From positions 2,292,001-2,356,000 of the forward strand of contig CP136062.1 in assembly GCA_032622095.1 (NCBI GenBank): a stretch of 64,000 nucleotides of DNA. The letters run 5' to 3'. A program made the position numbers and the translations under genes. This document shows, piece after piece, positions 1 through 11,200 of the stretch (the first letter of the stretch is position 1; each line of letters starts with the position of its first letter). Under the pieces are notes generated by a model that saw nothing but the letters and a program-made list of their open reading frames with translations, was not told where the DNA came from and made no database searches. This DNA comes from Siphonodentalium dalli (lineage: Eukaryota > Mollusca > Scaphopoda > Gadilida > Siphonodentaliidae).

Positions 1-77
1 ACCTTGTCTGCAAATCTGTGCAGCAATCTGTAAAATGGAAATATAGCATCCAAACATGAATTCTCGGTAATAACAGC

Positions 78-388
78 CAAGCCTTGAAATAGTGCGTCTG
101 TCATTTGCAGAATGAGGTTCCCAGAGGGTGAATTTAGTGATGCTACCCCGCATAGCGGGCTAGCATCACCAAATTCACCCTCTGGGAACCTCATTCTGCT
201 GAGGTGTAAGCAGAATGAGGTTCCCAGAGGGTGAATTTGGTGATGCTAGCCCACTATGCGGGGTAGAAGCAGAATGAGGTTCCCAGAGGGTGAATTTGGT
301 GATGCTAGCCCACTATGCGGGGTAGCATCACTAAATTCACCCTCTGGGGACCTCATTCTGCAAATGACAGACACTATTTCAAGGCTTG
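78..388. mobile_element. Family A MITE, hAT-type, 8-bp duplication ATAACAGC
   Basis: The terminal inverted repeat CAAGCCTTGAAATAG is present at both ends. The interior is a set of inverted copies of a GAATGAGGTTCCCAGAGGG / GTGATGCTA module, three arms long. The flanks ATAACAGC are identical on both sides, an 8-bp target duplication as made by hAT transposases. No coding capacity. It lies in intron 6 of ATP6V1B. Confidence 0.85.
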
Positions 389-614
389 ATAACAGCTATC
401 TAATATAAAGAAAATAAATTAATATGAGTCGAAGATGTCTTCTGTAAACGTTTAGCTTAACAGGTTATCTTAAAGGGGGACCTTCACCTTTTATAATCAA
501 CAGAATATATGCAACAAATGAATGAATTTGAGCCATGGGTTATTGCAAAATACCCTCATGTGCTCTATGAACGATGCAAACAATAATAATTATAATGATA
601 AATGAATTTATGAC
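389..614. other. Intron 6 sequence without recognisable features
   Basis: AT-rich intronic DNA between two MITEs. I see no exon-like homology and no repeats of the families described elsewhere. Confidence 0.5.
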
Positions 615-684
615 TTAACCCTTCCATGACTAGAGCTTCCTGAAATATTGCGAAAACCATGTGCCAATGCATTCTCTTATATAT

Positions 685-1923
685 TAGGCCTGTAACGATA
701 CGCTTGGTCACGATACGATACATATCGCGATACGGGGCCAACGATACGATACGTATCGCGATACGCAAAATTTGATCCCACGAGTAAATAGTTATTCAAG
801 TTCAACACTCCAAATTTGCACAACTCTCAGGTGTTACCGTAGAATGATGAACTATACTAAATTTAGTGAACAGTATATCATTTCACAGTTGGCAGTCAGT
901 TGCTGGAGTTTCTGACTGAAAATGAGCTTCTCTGACAATATACTCAGATATAACTATTGACAAGTAGTGTTAGCACCCAGCGACAGTTCGCCATGCACCA
1001 TTAAACTACATGCCTAATAATGGCACATGACGAAATGTCGCTGGGCAGCTGGGCTCTTATACACTACTTTGTATTATGCTCATAGTTATATCTGAGTATA
1101 TTGTCAGAAAAGCTAATTTTCAATCCGAAACTCATGCAACAGTGATTCAAGTCTTATTTTTAAAATTCATTTCATATTTTAATCAACAGTAATTCAACAC
1201 AACAATGTGACATTAGTCACAACTCACAACATGTAACAGATAACACTGTCACTGTCAGAACCGAACCGAAGTGGCGAGCATGATGGAGCATCAAACATTA
1301 ACTGAGTGTTTGTAAGTAAGTTCACCCGAAGTTGATGTTCTTATTCATGAGGCATTGAAGTTATGCTAGGTTTTTACATGTTGGTCGTAACACCAGTTTT
1401 GTAAGAGGTTGCCGTCGAACATAATTTGCAGATCGTTTTAGTTCTGTCTGCCTTAATGCGTCCATCCTCTTCAAGTTCAACGGTGTACGTCCAAAAACCG
1501 AAATATTGCCAGACTTTCGACCTGTAGGCCGCTGGCGGATTCACAAGTTTTAAGCTTTGAGCAGACATCTTTCCACGGCCCACGTGTTGTTGTTTTGCCG
1601 CAGACGATATATCCAATATACTAGTATTTGATTGGTTGAAATCACAGCAGTTCATCAAATTAAACCAATCAGAGCATGGCTTACAGTCTGAGGCTAGGTT
1701 ACGGAGGTCAGTCATTTCACTTCCGCCAACGTTTGTGTCAAAGGTCAAAGTGCGAGCTCACGGAAACAAACGAAATTTACAGATTCACTTCCGATAACAC
1801 TTTGTAAGCATAATAGCGGAACTGTATCGTAGTGTATCGAAATTACAGTCAAATGAATCGCGTATAGAATCGTGAATGACGAATCGCGATGCATCGAAAT
1901 CGCGATGAATCGTTACAGGCCTA
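685..1923 (-). mobile_element. hAT transposon, internally deleted, with a BED-finger exon remnant
   Basis: The ends TAGGCCTGTAACGAT and its reverse complement are flanked by identical 8-bp TTATATAT (677-684 and 1924-1931), a classical hAT signature. Subterminal CGATACGATACGTATCG-type repeats follow the left end. At 1.24 kb it is too short for a transposase of 600 or more residues. The minus-strand ORF at 1748-1374 is the only coding relic. The element sits inside a palindromic arm of the family B MITE, so it is the younger of the two. Confidence 0.88.
1374..1748 (-). pseudogene. BED zinc-finger N-terminal fragment of a hAT transposase
   Basis: This is a 124-residue ORF. Residues around 82-88 (SKVWQYFGF), the C-x2-C pair in ICKLC, and the following SYKTGVTTNM match the first half of ZBED-type BED fingers, which bind transposon ends. 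The ORF stops directly after TTNM, so the paired histidines that complete the zinc site are missing and no catalytic RNase H-like domain follows. A non-functional remnant, or possibly an exon end whose partner was deleted. Confidence 0.75.
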
Positions 1924-2153
1924 TTATATATGTGAGTCTCCCATGGGGAGCCTTGCATATATAAGAGAATACATTGGGCTAACACTATTTACCTTCACCT
2001 TGTAAGCCAGTGCATTCTCCTTTATATGCGAGGCTCCCTATGGGAGACTCGCATATATAAAAGAATGTACTGGTACAGGATCTTTAATGCTGCACCAGCG
2101 CAGCTCCCATCATAAATGGGTTAACGATGAAACATGCATTAACTATAACTCAC

Positions 2154-2293
2154 TTCATTATGTGGCAGACCAGCAGCAGAGAAGATTGGAATCTTTTGCC
2201 CCCGAGCAATACTGTTCATTGTATCTATAGCTGATATCCCCGTCTGAATCATCTCCTCAGGATAAATTCTCGACCAGGGATTTATAGGCTGCC
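2154..2293 (-). CDS. ATP6V1B: ATP6V1B exon 6 (140 nt)
   Basis: The exon starts GGCAGCC after an atttcag acceptor and ends before gtgagt in phase 0. It encodes [18 protein letters not shown], then [12 protein letters not shown], then [13 protein letters not shown]. The [10 protein letters not shown] segment is the subunit B counterpart of the P-loop region in catalytic subunit A. The acceptor and first exon bases are reiterated about 15 times in the adjacent minisatellite (2294-2860). Exon 7 (expected to start IAAQICRQAG) is not in the window. Confidence 0.96.
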
Positions 2294-5200
2294 CTGAAAT
2301 TAACATGGGTCAATTTATAGGCTGCCTTGTAAATAACATGGGAAAATAACAGGGGTAAATTTATAGGCGGCCCTGAAAATAACACGGGTAAATTTATAGG
2401 CTGCCCTGAAAATAACACAGGTAAATGTATAGGCTGCCCTGAAAATAACACGGTAGATTTATAGGCTGCCCTGAAAATAACATGGCTAAATTTATAGGCT
2501 GCCTTGAAAATAACATGGTTAAATTAATAGGCTGTCCTAAACATAATACGGGTAAATTTATAAGCTGCCTGAAAATAACAGGTAAATTTATGGGCTGCCC
2601 TGAAAATAACATGGGTATATTAATAGGCTGCCCTGAAAATAACACGGGTAAATTTATAGGCTGCCTGAAAATAACATGGGTAAATTGCGAGAGAAACTGA
2701 AAATATCAAAGTAGACTTTATAGGCTGCTCTGAAAATAACATGGGTATATTTATAGGCTACCCTGAAAATAACATGGGTAAATTTACAGGTTGCCCTGAA
2801 AATAACACGAGTAAACTTACAGACTGCCCTGAAAATAAGACTGGTAAATTTAGAGAATAACTGAAAATATCACAGTAGACTTTAGACTTAGGATGACTTG
2901 ATAAAACCCAGATAAATATTTTAATAGCGACTGTTGGGCATATTTAAAACCTGAAATCAATGGTAGATGATTGTTTTTGAAATATTAAATAACTAAAATT
3001 TAGAAAATTCACTCATCAACAGTTTAGGCTTAACTATTATGAAAATAGCAGGAATCTATTTTTAATCCTGACATAGGCTAGCAAGAGTGGCCAATGGCCA
3101 ATTTTGTTTTTCACCCTGATAATCAAGCCTTGAAATAGGGTGTCTGTCATTTGCAGAATGGGGACCTCATTCTGCTTACACCTCAGTAGAATGAGGTTCC
3201 CAGAGGGTGAATTTGGTGATGCTAGCCCGCTATGTGGGATAGCATCACTAAATTCACCCTCTGGATAGCGGGCTAGCATCACCAAATTCACCCTCTGGGA
3301 ACCTCATTCTGCAAATGACAGACACCCTATTTCAAGGCTTGCTGATAATACTAGTATGGTCCAGGCTGGTCCCTGATAATACTAGTATGGTCCAGGCTTG
3401 TCCCTGATAATACTAGTATGGTCCAAGCTGGTCCCTGAATATGATAATTATATCTTACCCTGAATATCCAGATAATCTTCAGCCAACACAGGAGGTCCCT
3501 TGTCTATTGGCTTTCCTGATCCATTGAACACTCGACCTAGAAAACAAATAAATAATGAGATGCAAATTGGAACAAAACATGCGACAGAGGGAACATAGAC
3601 CCACGTCAGCACCTTGGGGTTACAGGCCTGTAGATTAAAAAATTATGTGCAACCTATTTTTTGTTCGCCTGGTTTGTGCTTTGGTAACTCATATTATAGG
3701 TTACCGGAAGAGTTACACAAACTATTATAATCACTATAACTGGTATTATTAAACGGACATGGCTCATTCGAACCTACAATTTTTTTTCTACGTAATTGGA
3801 TCAACGGATACGATAGGTCGATAAATAAACAAACTATTGATATACTGGCTTCATATGCCCTGAAAAACACTTCCCCAAGTCACAGCCATTTTTCAGCCAT
3901 TTTCAACTTTTCACCAGATTTCAGACAAACGTTCTTTATTGCTACCATATCAGGAATAGACTAGAACGGAACCTCTTTTCTGTTCCATGTCATGCAAATG
4001 GCTGTTTTGTATTTGGGACCCAAACACTGTATTCACAGTTGTATTTTTCATTACTTCAATGCGTCTTTTTGGGTTACAGAATGATCGTAGAAAGGTAGTC
4101 AAGATATTTATCAACCTATTTCGATACTGAGAAAAATTCAAAAGCGATTTAACATTATGTGTATTTGGAGCGCAAACTGCCATGTGGCTTTAACTACTAA
4201 TGGGCAACTCATTGAACTAATAATTTTGAATGTCCAGATCATTTTGGGTCTTGACTGAGCAATAATTAAGGTGAGAATCAGTTATAGCGAGACCTACAGA
4301 AAACTTTGGTGCGACCTGTTTTAGGTTCGCTGCATTTTCATTTTAGGTAACCTCCAGGCGAACTGATGATCTGGGTTACAGTAAAAAAATCAAGAAGGGA
4401 GGGGAGTGTGTGAAAATATCATTTCGTAGGGCTGTAATGATTCATGGTCAATTCAATGTATCACGATACACTTTCGAAAGATACAAGTATCGCATTGTGG
4501 CACATGTATCTTGATACAAGGAATCAAGTAATTTCTCGTGAGTGGTGCAGACTATGCACGATTTCATTGGTTTACGGCATAACAGATCACTTCACAGATC
4601 AGAGGTCAATGACGTGTTGATAATCTTCCCACACATTGTCAAACTCAACTATTGTTAGAAAACTGAATACAGGCGTTATATCCATAATTCATTATACTCA
4701 TCCCAATATGGGAGACATCATCTTCGAGTTTTATTCAGTCAATGATTTTCATGACTGATTATTCTTTCACATCTTGTATTTTTAACTATTTCTAACGCCG
4801 GACCGAAATTTAGTTTTGCCAAATAATTTGCCAAATGAAAATATCTTTTGCCAAATTATTTTAGCAGTTGCCAAATGTTATCCCTGATAGTACCATTTTC
4901 TATCAAGTCTTATGTTTCGACAATTAATAATTATATATACTCGCATCTCTGTTGTGGTTTATCATACAACATTAAGCCAATACAATGGTAGAATGGTTTC
5001 TCCATCAGTAGGGCACATCACAGGAGGATCAGTAATCCCTTCAACCATCAGTACTAATGCTATGAGATTAACTGCATCTAAATAGAGGTGTTAACTTTAC
5101 CTCAACCTTATAAAACACCACTAATATAATTACAATGTAAGAGTTTCCTGAAATTAAAGGTATTGATTGACCAATATTTTTCAAATTGCTTGAGGAATTA

Positions 5201-8200
5201 AAATGTGACTTGCCAAAACTTTTGCCAAATGAAAATATTTTTTGCCAAATGTGAATTATTTTTGCCATTGGCAAATTTGGCAAGTGGCAGCGCGAACCGT
5301 GATCACACTGATTAATAAACCGCATTTTTTTTAAAAATTAACTTTATCTCCACTTGCTTGTTCTGATATTTCAGGTGGTAAATCGTTTGAGAACACTAAT
5401 TTAGGTTACCATGTGTATCATGAGCAGGCCCCAGACAGTGAACTGTATCAGTGGGCTATCACCATCAAATTCCACCCTCTGGGGACCTCATTCTGCTTAT
5501 GCCTCATCTTCTGGGAAGTATCTATAGTCTCAAATTAACAATGTTTTTAGTTACTTTTTCCCCTTCTGGGAAGTTTCTATATCCCCTAATTTGCAGAAGA
5601 TACACTGCATAATCGATGTGATTAATGGGTGAACATCAGCAACTTTAACTGGGGAACTTCATTCTGCTCCTAGTTCTCACATAGCAGTTGAGGCCTAAGC
5701 AGAATGAGGTCCCCAAAGGGTGAATTTGGTGATCCTAGCCCACCGTGCGAGATAGCGTCACTAAATTCACAATCTGGGACGTCATTCTGCAAATGTCAGA
5801 TGCACTAAATCCAGGTTTGGAAACAAATCCCAGATATAACCCATAGGTATGCTGGTAGTTACTAATAATAGACCAGTTAGGATGATAAATGGTTAACCCA
5901 CAAAAATAGTACACTTACCTAACATATCTTCCGAGACAGGCATTCGTAGGATATCTGCAGTAAATTCGCATAGTGTATGCTTTGCATCAATACCAGATGT
6001 TCCCTCAAATACCTGAAAATATGAGACAAAATATTAATGACGTTAGCCCAACATACATGAATTTAGTGATATTATTTTTAATTGCTTTTCTGACTTGCTG
6101 CAACCCATCAATTCCAAAATTAGCAACAAACCATTATACTAAAAAATATTATGAAATCGAAGGCTTAGCTCTCAACCTATTATTATGGAGATTTTCTATC
6201 AATGATTACACATCAACTCTATTATATAGGTCCTCAACTTTGCCACCACCCATACTGTGTCTACTGTACACAGCGATGATGGCATACAACTAATAAATTG
6301 TAAATGAAAGTGTCAATGACACTGTAGCTCAACTGTGTAAAGAAGGTAATTTTTTGGTGATGAGCAATGAATAGAGATTAAACAGGAGTGTAAATGAAAG
6401 TGTCAATGACACTGTAGCTCAACTTAGGTAGGGGAATAATTTAATGGTTAATTGCAATGTCTGACCTGTGCCAAAGGATTTAGTCATGCAAAGAGTAAAA
6501 TCCAAGATGGCTGCTGGCGGCCATGTTTTTGGCCAATTGACCCCAAAGGACTCGTTCCCATCTACATGTCATTGTTAACATCCATGACAAATTTCATGAA
6601 GATCTGACCAAAGCTACGACCTGTAGCCCGCGCCAAAGGATTTAGTCATGCAAAGAGTAAAATCCAAGATGGCTGCTGGCGGACATGTTTTTTGGCCGAA
6701 CGACCCCAAAATGACTCGTTCCCATCTACATGTGAATATTAACATCCATGAAAAATTTCATGATGATCAGACGAATAGTACGACCTGTAGCCCGTGCCAA
6801 AGGATTTAGTCATGCAAAGAGTAAAATCCAAGATGGCTGCTGGCGGCCATGTTTTTTGGCCGAACGACCCCAAATTCACTCGTTCCCATCTACATGTCAA
6901 TATTAACATCCATCACAAATTTCATGATGATCAGACGAACAGTACGACCTGTAGCCCGCGCCAATGGATTGAATTTTGAAATCCAAGATGGCTGCCAGTG
7001 GCCATGTTTTTTGGCCAAATTACACCAAAATCAAAATGACTCGTTCCCATCTACATGTCAATGTCAACATTAATGACAAATTTCATAAAGATCAGAACAA
7101 AGGTACGACCTGTAGTCCGCGCCAAAGGAAATTGTTGACGGACACACGCACACACGGACGACGGACGCCAAACCATGGCAATAGCTCAAACTTACAAAGT
7201 AAGTTGAGCTAAAAATGAGCAGTAAAGGATTTAGTCATACACAGAGTAAAATCCAAGATGGCTGCAGGCGGCCATGTTTTTTGGCCGAATGACCCCAAAA
7301 TTAATCGTTCCCATCTACATGTTAATATTAACATCCATGACAAATTTCATGATGATCAGACGAACAGTATGACCTGTAGCCCGTGCTAATGGATTGAATT
7401 TTTAAATCAAAGATGGCCACTGGCAGCCATGTTTTTTGTCCGAATGACCCCAAAATGACTCTTTCCCATCTACATTCTAATTTCAACAGCCATGAAAAAT
7501 TTCATGATGATCAGACTAAAGGTACGACCTGTAGCCCGTGCTAAAGGATTTAGTCATACAAAGAGTAAAATCCAAGATGGCTGCTGGTGGCCATATTTTT
7601 TGGCCGAATGACCCCAAAATGACTCGTTCCCATCTACATGTCAATATTAACATCCATGACAAATTTTATGATGATCAGACTAAAAGTACGACCTGTAGCC
7701 CGTGCTAAAGGATTTAGTCATACAAAGAGTAAAATCCAAGATGGCTGCTGGCGGCCATGTTTTTGGGCCGAATGACTCGTTCCCATCTACTTGTCAATAT
7801 TAACATCCATGACAAATTTCATGATGATCAGACGAACAGTACGACCTGTAGCCGGTGCTAATGGATTGAATTTTGAAATTAAAGATGGCCGCTGGTGGCC
7901 ATGTTTTTTGTCTGCATGACCCCAAAATGACTTGTTCCCATCTACATGTCTTTATTAACATCCATGACAAATTTTATGATGATCAGACTAAAGGTACGAC
8001 CTGTAGCCCGTGCAAAAGGATTTAGTCATACAAAGAGTAAAATCCAAGATGGCTGCTGGCGGCCATGTGTTCTGGCCGAATGACCCCAAAATTAATCGTT
8101 CCCATCTACATGTCAATATTAACATCCATGACAAATTTCATGACGATCAGATGAACAGTACGACCTGTAGCCCGTGCTAATGGATTGAATTTTTAAATCA

Positions 8201-11200
8201 AAGATGGCCACTGGCAGCCATGTTTTTCGTCCGAATGACCCCAAAATGACTCTTTCCCATCTACATTCCAATTTCAACAGCCATGAAAAATTTCATGATG
8301 ATCAGACTAAAGGTACGACCTGTAGCCCGTGCTAAAGGATTTAGTCATACAAAGAGTAAAATCCAAAATGGCTGTGAGCGACCATGTTTTTTTTTGCCGA
8401 ATGACCCCAAAATGACTCGTTTCCATCTACATGTCATTGTTAACATCCATGACAAATTTTATGATGATCCGACCAAAGGTACGACCTGTAGGCCGTGCCA
8501 AAGAATTTAGTCATGCAAAGTGTAAAATCTAAGATGGCTGCCGGCGGCCATGTTTTTTGGCCGAATGACCCCAAAATTACTCGTTCCCATCTACATGTCA
8601 ATATTAATATCCATGACAAATTTCATGATGATCAGACAAACAGTACGACCTGTAGCCTGTGCTAATGGATTGAATATTGAAATCCAGGATGGCCACTGGC
8701 GGCCATGTTTTTTTTCCGAATGACCCCAAAAAATGAATCGTTCCTGTCTAAATGTTGATGTCAACAGCTATGTCAAATTTCATAATGATCCAACCAAAGG
8801 TACGACCTGTAGCCTGTATTGTTGACGCATCACACACACGGAGACAAAGCCATGGCAATAGCTCAAACTTTACAAAGTAAAGTTGAGCTAATAAGAATAA
8901 GGATTATATGGTTGGTCAAATGCTATGTACAATAGAAAAATATTATATGTATTAAATGATATCCTTATCGGTCCATGAAATGAGTCATTTATAACCACGT
9001 AAATTGCAATTATAAATTAATACATGCATTTGTTTACTAAGATTAGGGGATTTCCCACATAAATTCTGAAAAATCTAAGGATCCACATGCAAATTATTGA
9101 CCTTCACTGATTAGCAGTTAACTGATTTAAATAGCAGCCAATCAATCACAGATCGGTGAACAGGTTGTCAGTATTTTTCAAGTGTGATGACCAACTTCTG
9201 TCAACACAGTGTGTATGTTTATTCCGCAGTAAGACAAAATGTGTCATAAATGTACTTTGTACTGCAATTTCTCTTAATGTTTGGACAATTGATTACTTTT
9301 GATTATATATCAAATTATCAATGGATTATATCGTTACCACGTGATGATTAAGTAGATAAGGGTATTGCTAAAATGGTAACTTTGTTAAAGACATTATTAT
9401 GGACTTGTTCGGGTGTTCGTGAAACTGATAAGTTACTATTCAGGCACTATGCCAACTGGAGGAATGTAGCATTCTACAAACACTGTCAAAAATCTCAAGC
9501 AAATTGACCGTTCCACTCCATAGAAAACATCATCTGAATTATGCTCAATTGTAAATATTTACCTCTCGTTTCGGGATGCAACTATCGGCGATAAACTAAT
9601 GAAAACGATATCGCCACCAAGAGTCACTGCATTTAATTAATATATAAGAATGACAATGTGTGTTGTCAATTTGGATAAAATATTTGTAAAAATAACTACT
9701 TTCGGCAAGATTGTTATCCATTTATATTTGATCACCCTAATAATAATATAACTATAAAAGAGTGTTTCTTATCACTTCAACTCTATAGTGAAGGTAACTG
9801 ACCGAATAAAGTTGAATAATTAACTAGCCCTCACCTGTACTACAGCCTTCGAGCCACTGACTTCCAACACCTGGCCGGTTCTCTGACTTCCATCAGCTAA
9901 TGTCAAGTGAACAATTTCAGCGAATTTTGGAAACTAAAAGAACAGAGGCACAGTGGATTATAATTGCTTATGTGGCACTCATATTTTTAGCACTGTTTCC
10001 ACGGTTCTGCCAGCACAAGATTCTCAGACTAGAAAATGCTCTCATAGTCCAATGATGTGCAGTAAACCCCGTAATTTTAAACATATGTAATTGGAATGCT
10101 TGGGTTTTTTACTATAATATTGATTAATTGAGTGCCAAAATGCTTATCTTGTTTGACTTTATATATTTGTTCAACTACTAGTATGACAAGTGGTAATGGT
10201 TAGGATAGAACAATAGAAAAGGGATGGTGTGAGTTGAAAGATACAGTAATGCTCTAATTAATCGACCCCTTAACCACAGCAGAAGTATGGGTAACTTTTC
10301 AGGATTTAGTTGGAAATATGGCTTGTTGCCATTCATCGGAAAGCTCTCACTGAGAGCTTTCCGATGAATGGCAACAAGCCATATTTCTAACTAAATCCTG
10401 AAAAGTTACCCATAATTCTGCTGTGGTTAAGGAGTCGATTAATTAGAGCATTACTGTAACATCACATTTTTGACAGCTCTTATCTGCGAATAAATGTGGT
10501 AGACTGTTATAGTATTATGGTTCGTCATATACACGTAATTGGTCTCTTCAAAGAACTCATCACTGTAAATTCCAAGGCTCAAATACAAATGAATATAGTG
10601 GGTGTGTGTGTTATTTGGAAATACGGCGCTGTGGTTTTTGTGGCACATTGTGAGAACCACAAAACAGGTCTTATTAAATGTGCCCCCAACGACCAGAGTG
10701 GCGTATCTCCCAATAACACACACACACTACCGGTACATTAAAGAGGAAGGAAATCCTCCACAAATCAGGCCGTTAATATATTTAGTATCTCAACCATGGT
10801 GCGATAAAACACCCTTCATTTCTCAGTTACGCTCAAACAGGTTTTTAATTAGCTATGTTACTTAACTAAACAAAATAAATATTGGCGATGGTATTCTGTT
10901 GTATTATCAACTATATATAGTTAAATATTAAAATAAATAAGAAAAGACAGCAGGACTGGTGGCGGTCTAGAAAATCCAGGAGGGCTATTAATAGCCCTCC
11001 TCAACTTTTACAGTTATGATTTTTGTTATACCTTAGTTACTACTGCCCTTAGGTTGTCTATTTTTGATGTTTTAATGTTACATAGAATAGACAATCAAGT
11101 AGCATATTAAATCCAGTATAGGTAAACTTGAATACAGTTACAAATTACTGCTTTATTTGTCAAAGTAATCAATATGCCATCACCGATGACAAGACCGCTT

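Larger units (their letters stand above)
615..2124. mobile_element. Family B MITE (TTAA ends, piggyBac-like), interrupted by a hAT element
   Basis: TTAACCCTTCCATGAC opens the element and ATGGGTTAA closes it, so both ends sit on TTAA with CCC-type termini, typical of piggyBac-like MITEs. Two internal hairpins share the stem AATGCATTCTCTTATATATG. The first hairpin is split by the hAT element at 685-1923. Without the insert the MITE is about 263 bp. Confidence 0.8.

Noticed and set aside
2257-2700. ORFs on both strands in the minisatellite as peptides
   Set aside because: They are products of the 33-bp unit length being a multiple of three. There is no independent coding evidence.
2294-2860. 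CRISPR-like array
   Set aside because: The repeats are direct and contiguous without unique spacers, and the DNA is animal with introns.
6794-8510. ORFs in the core-repeat array (repeated CSPRQ-like peptides)
   Set aside because: They arise from tandem non-coding repeats in several frames.
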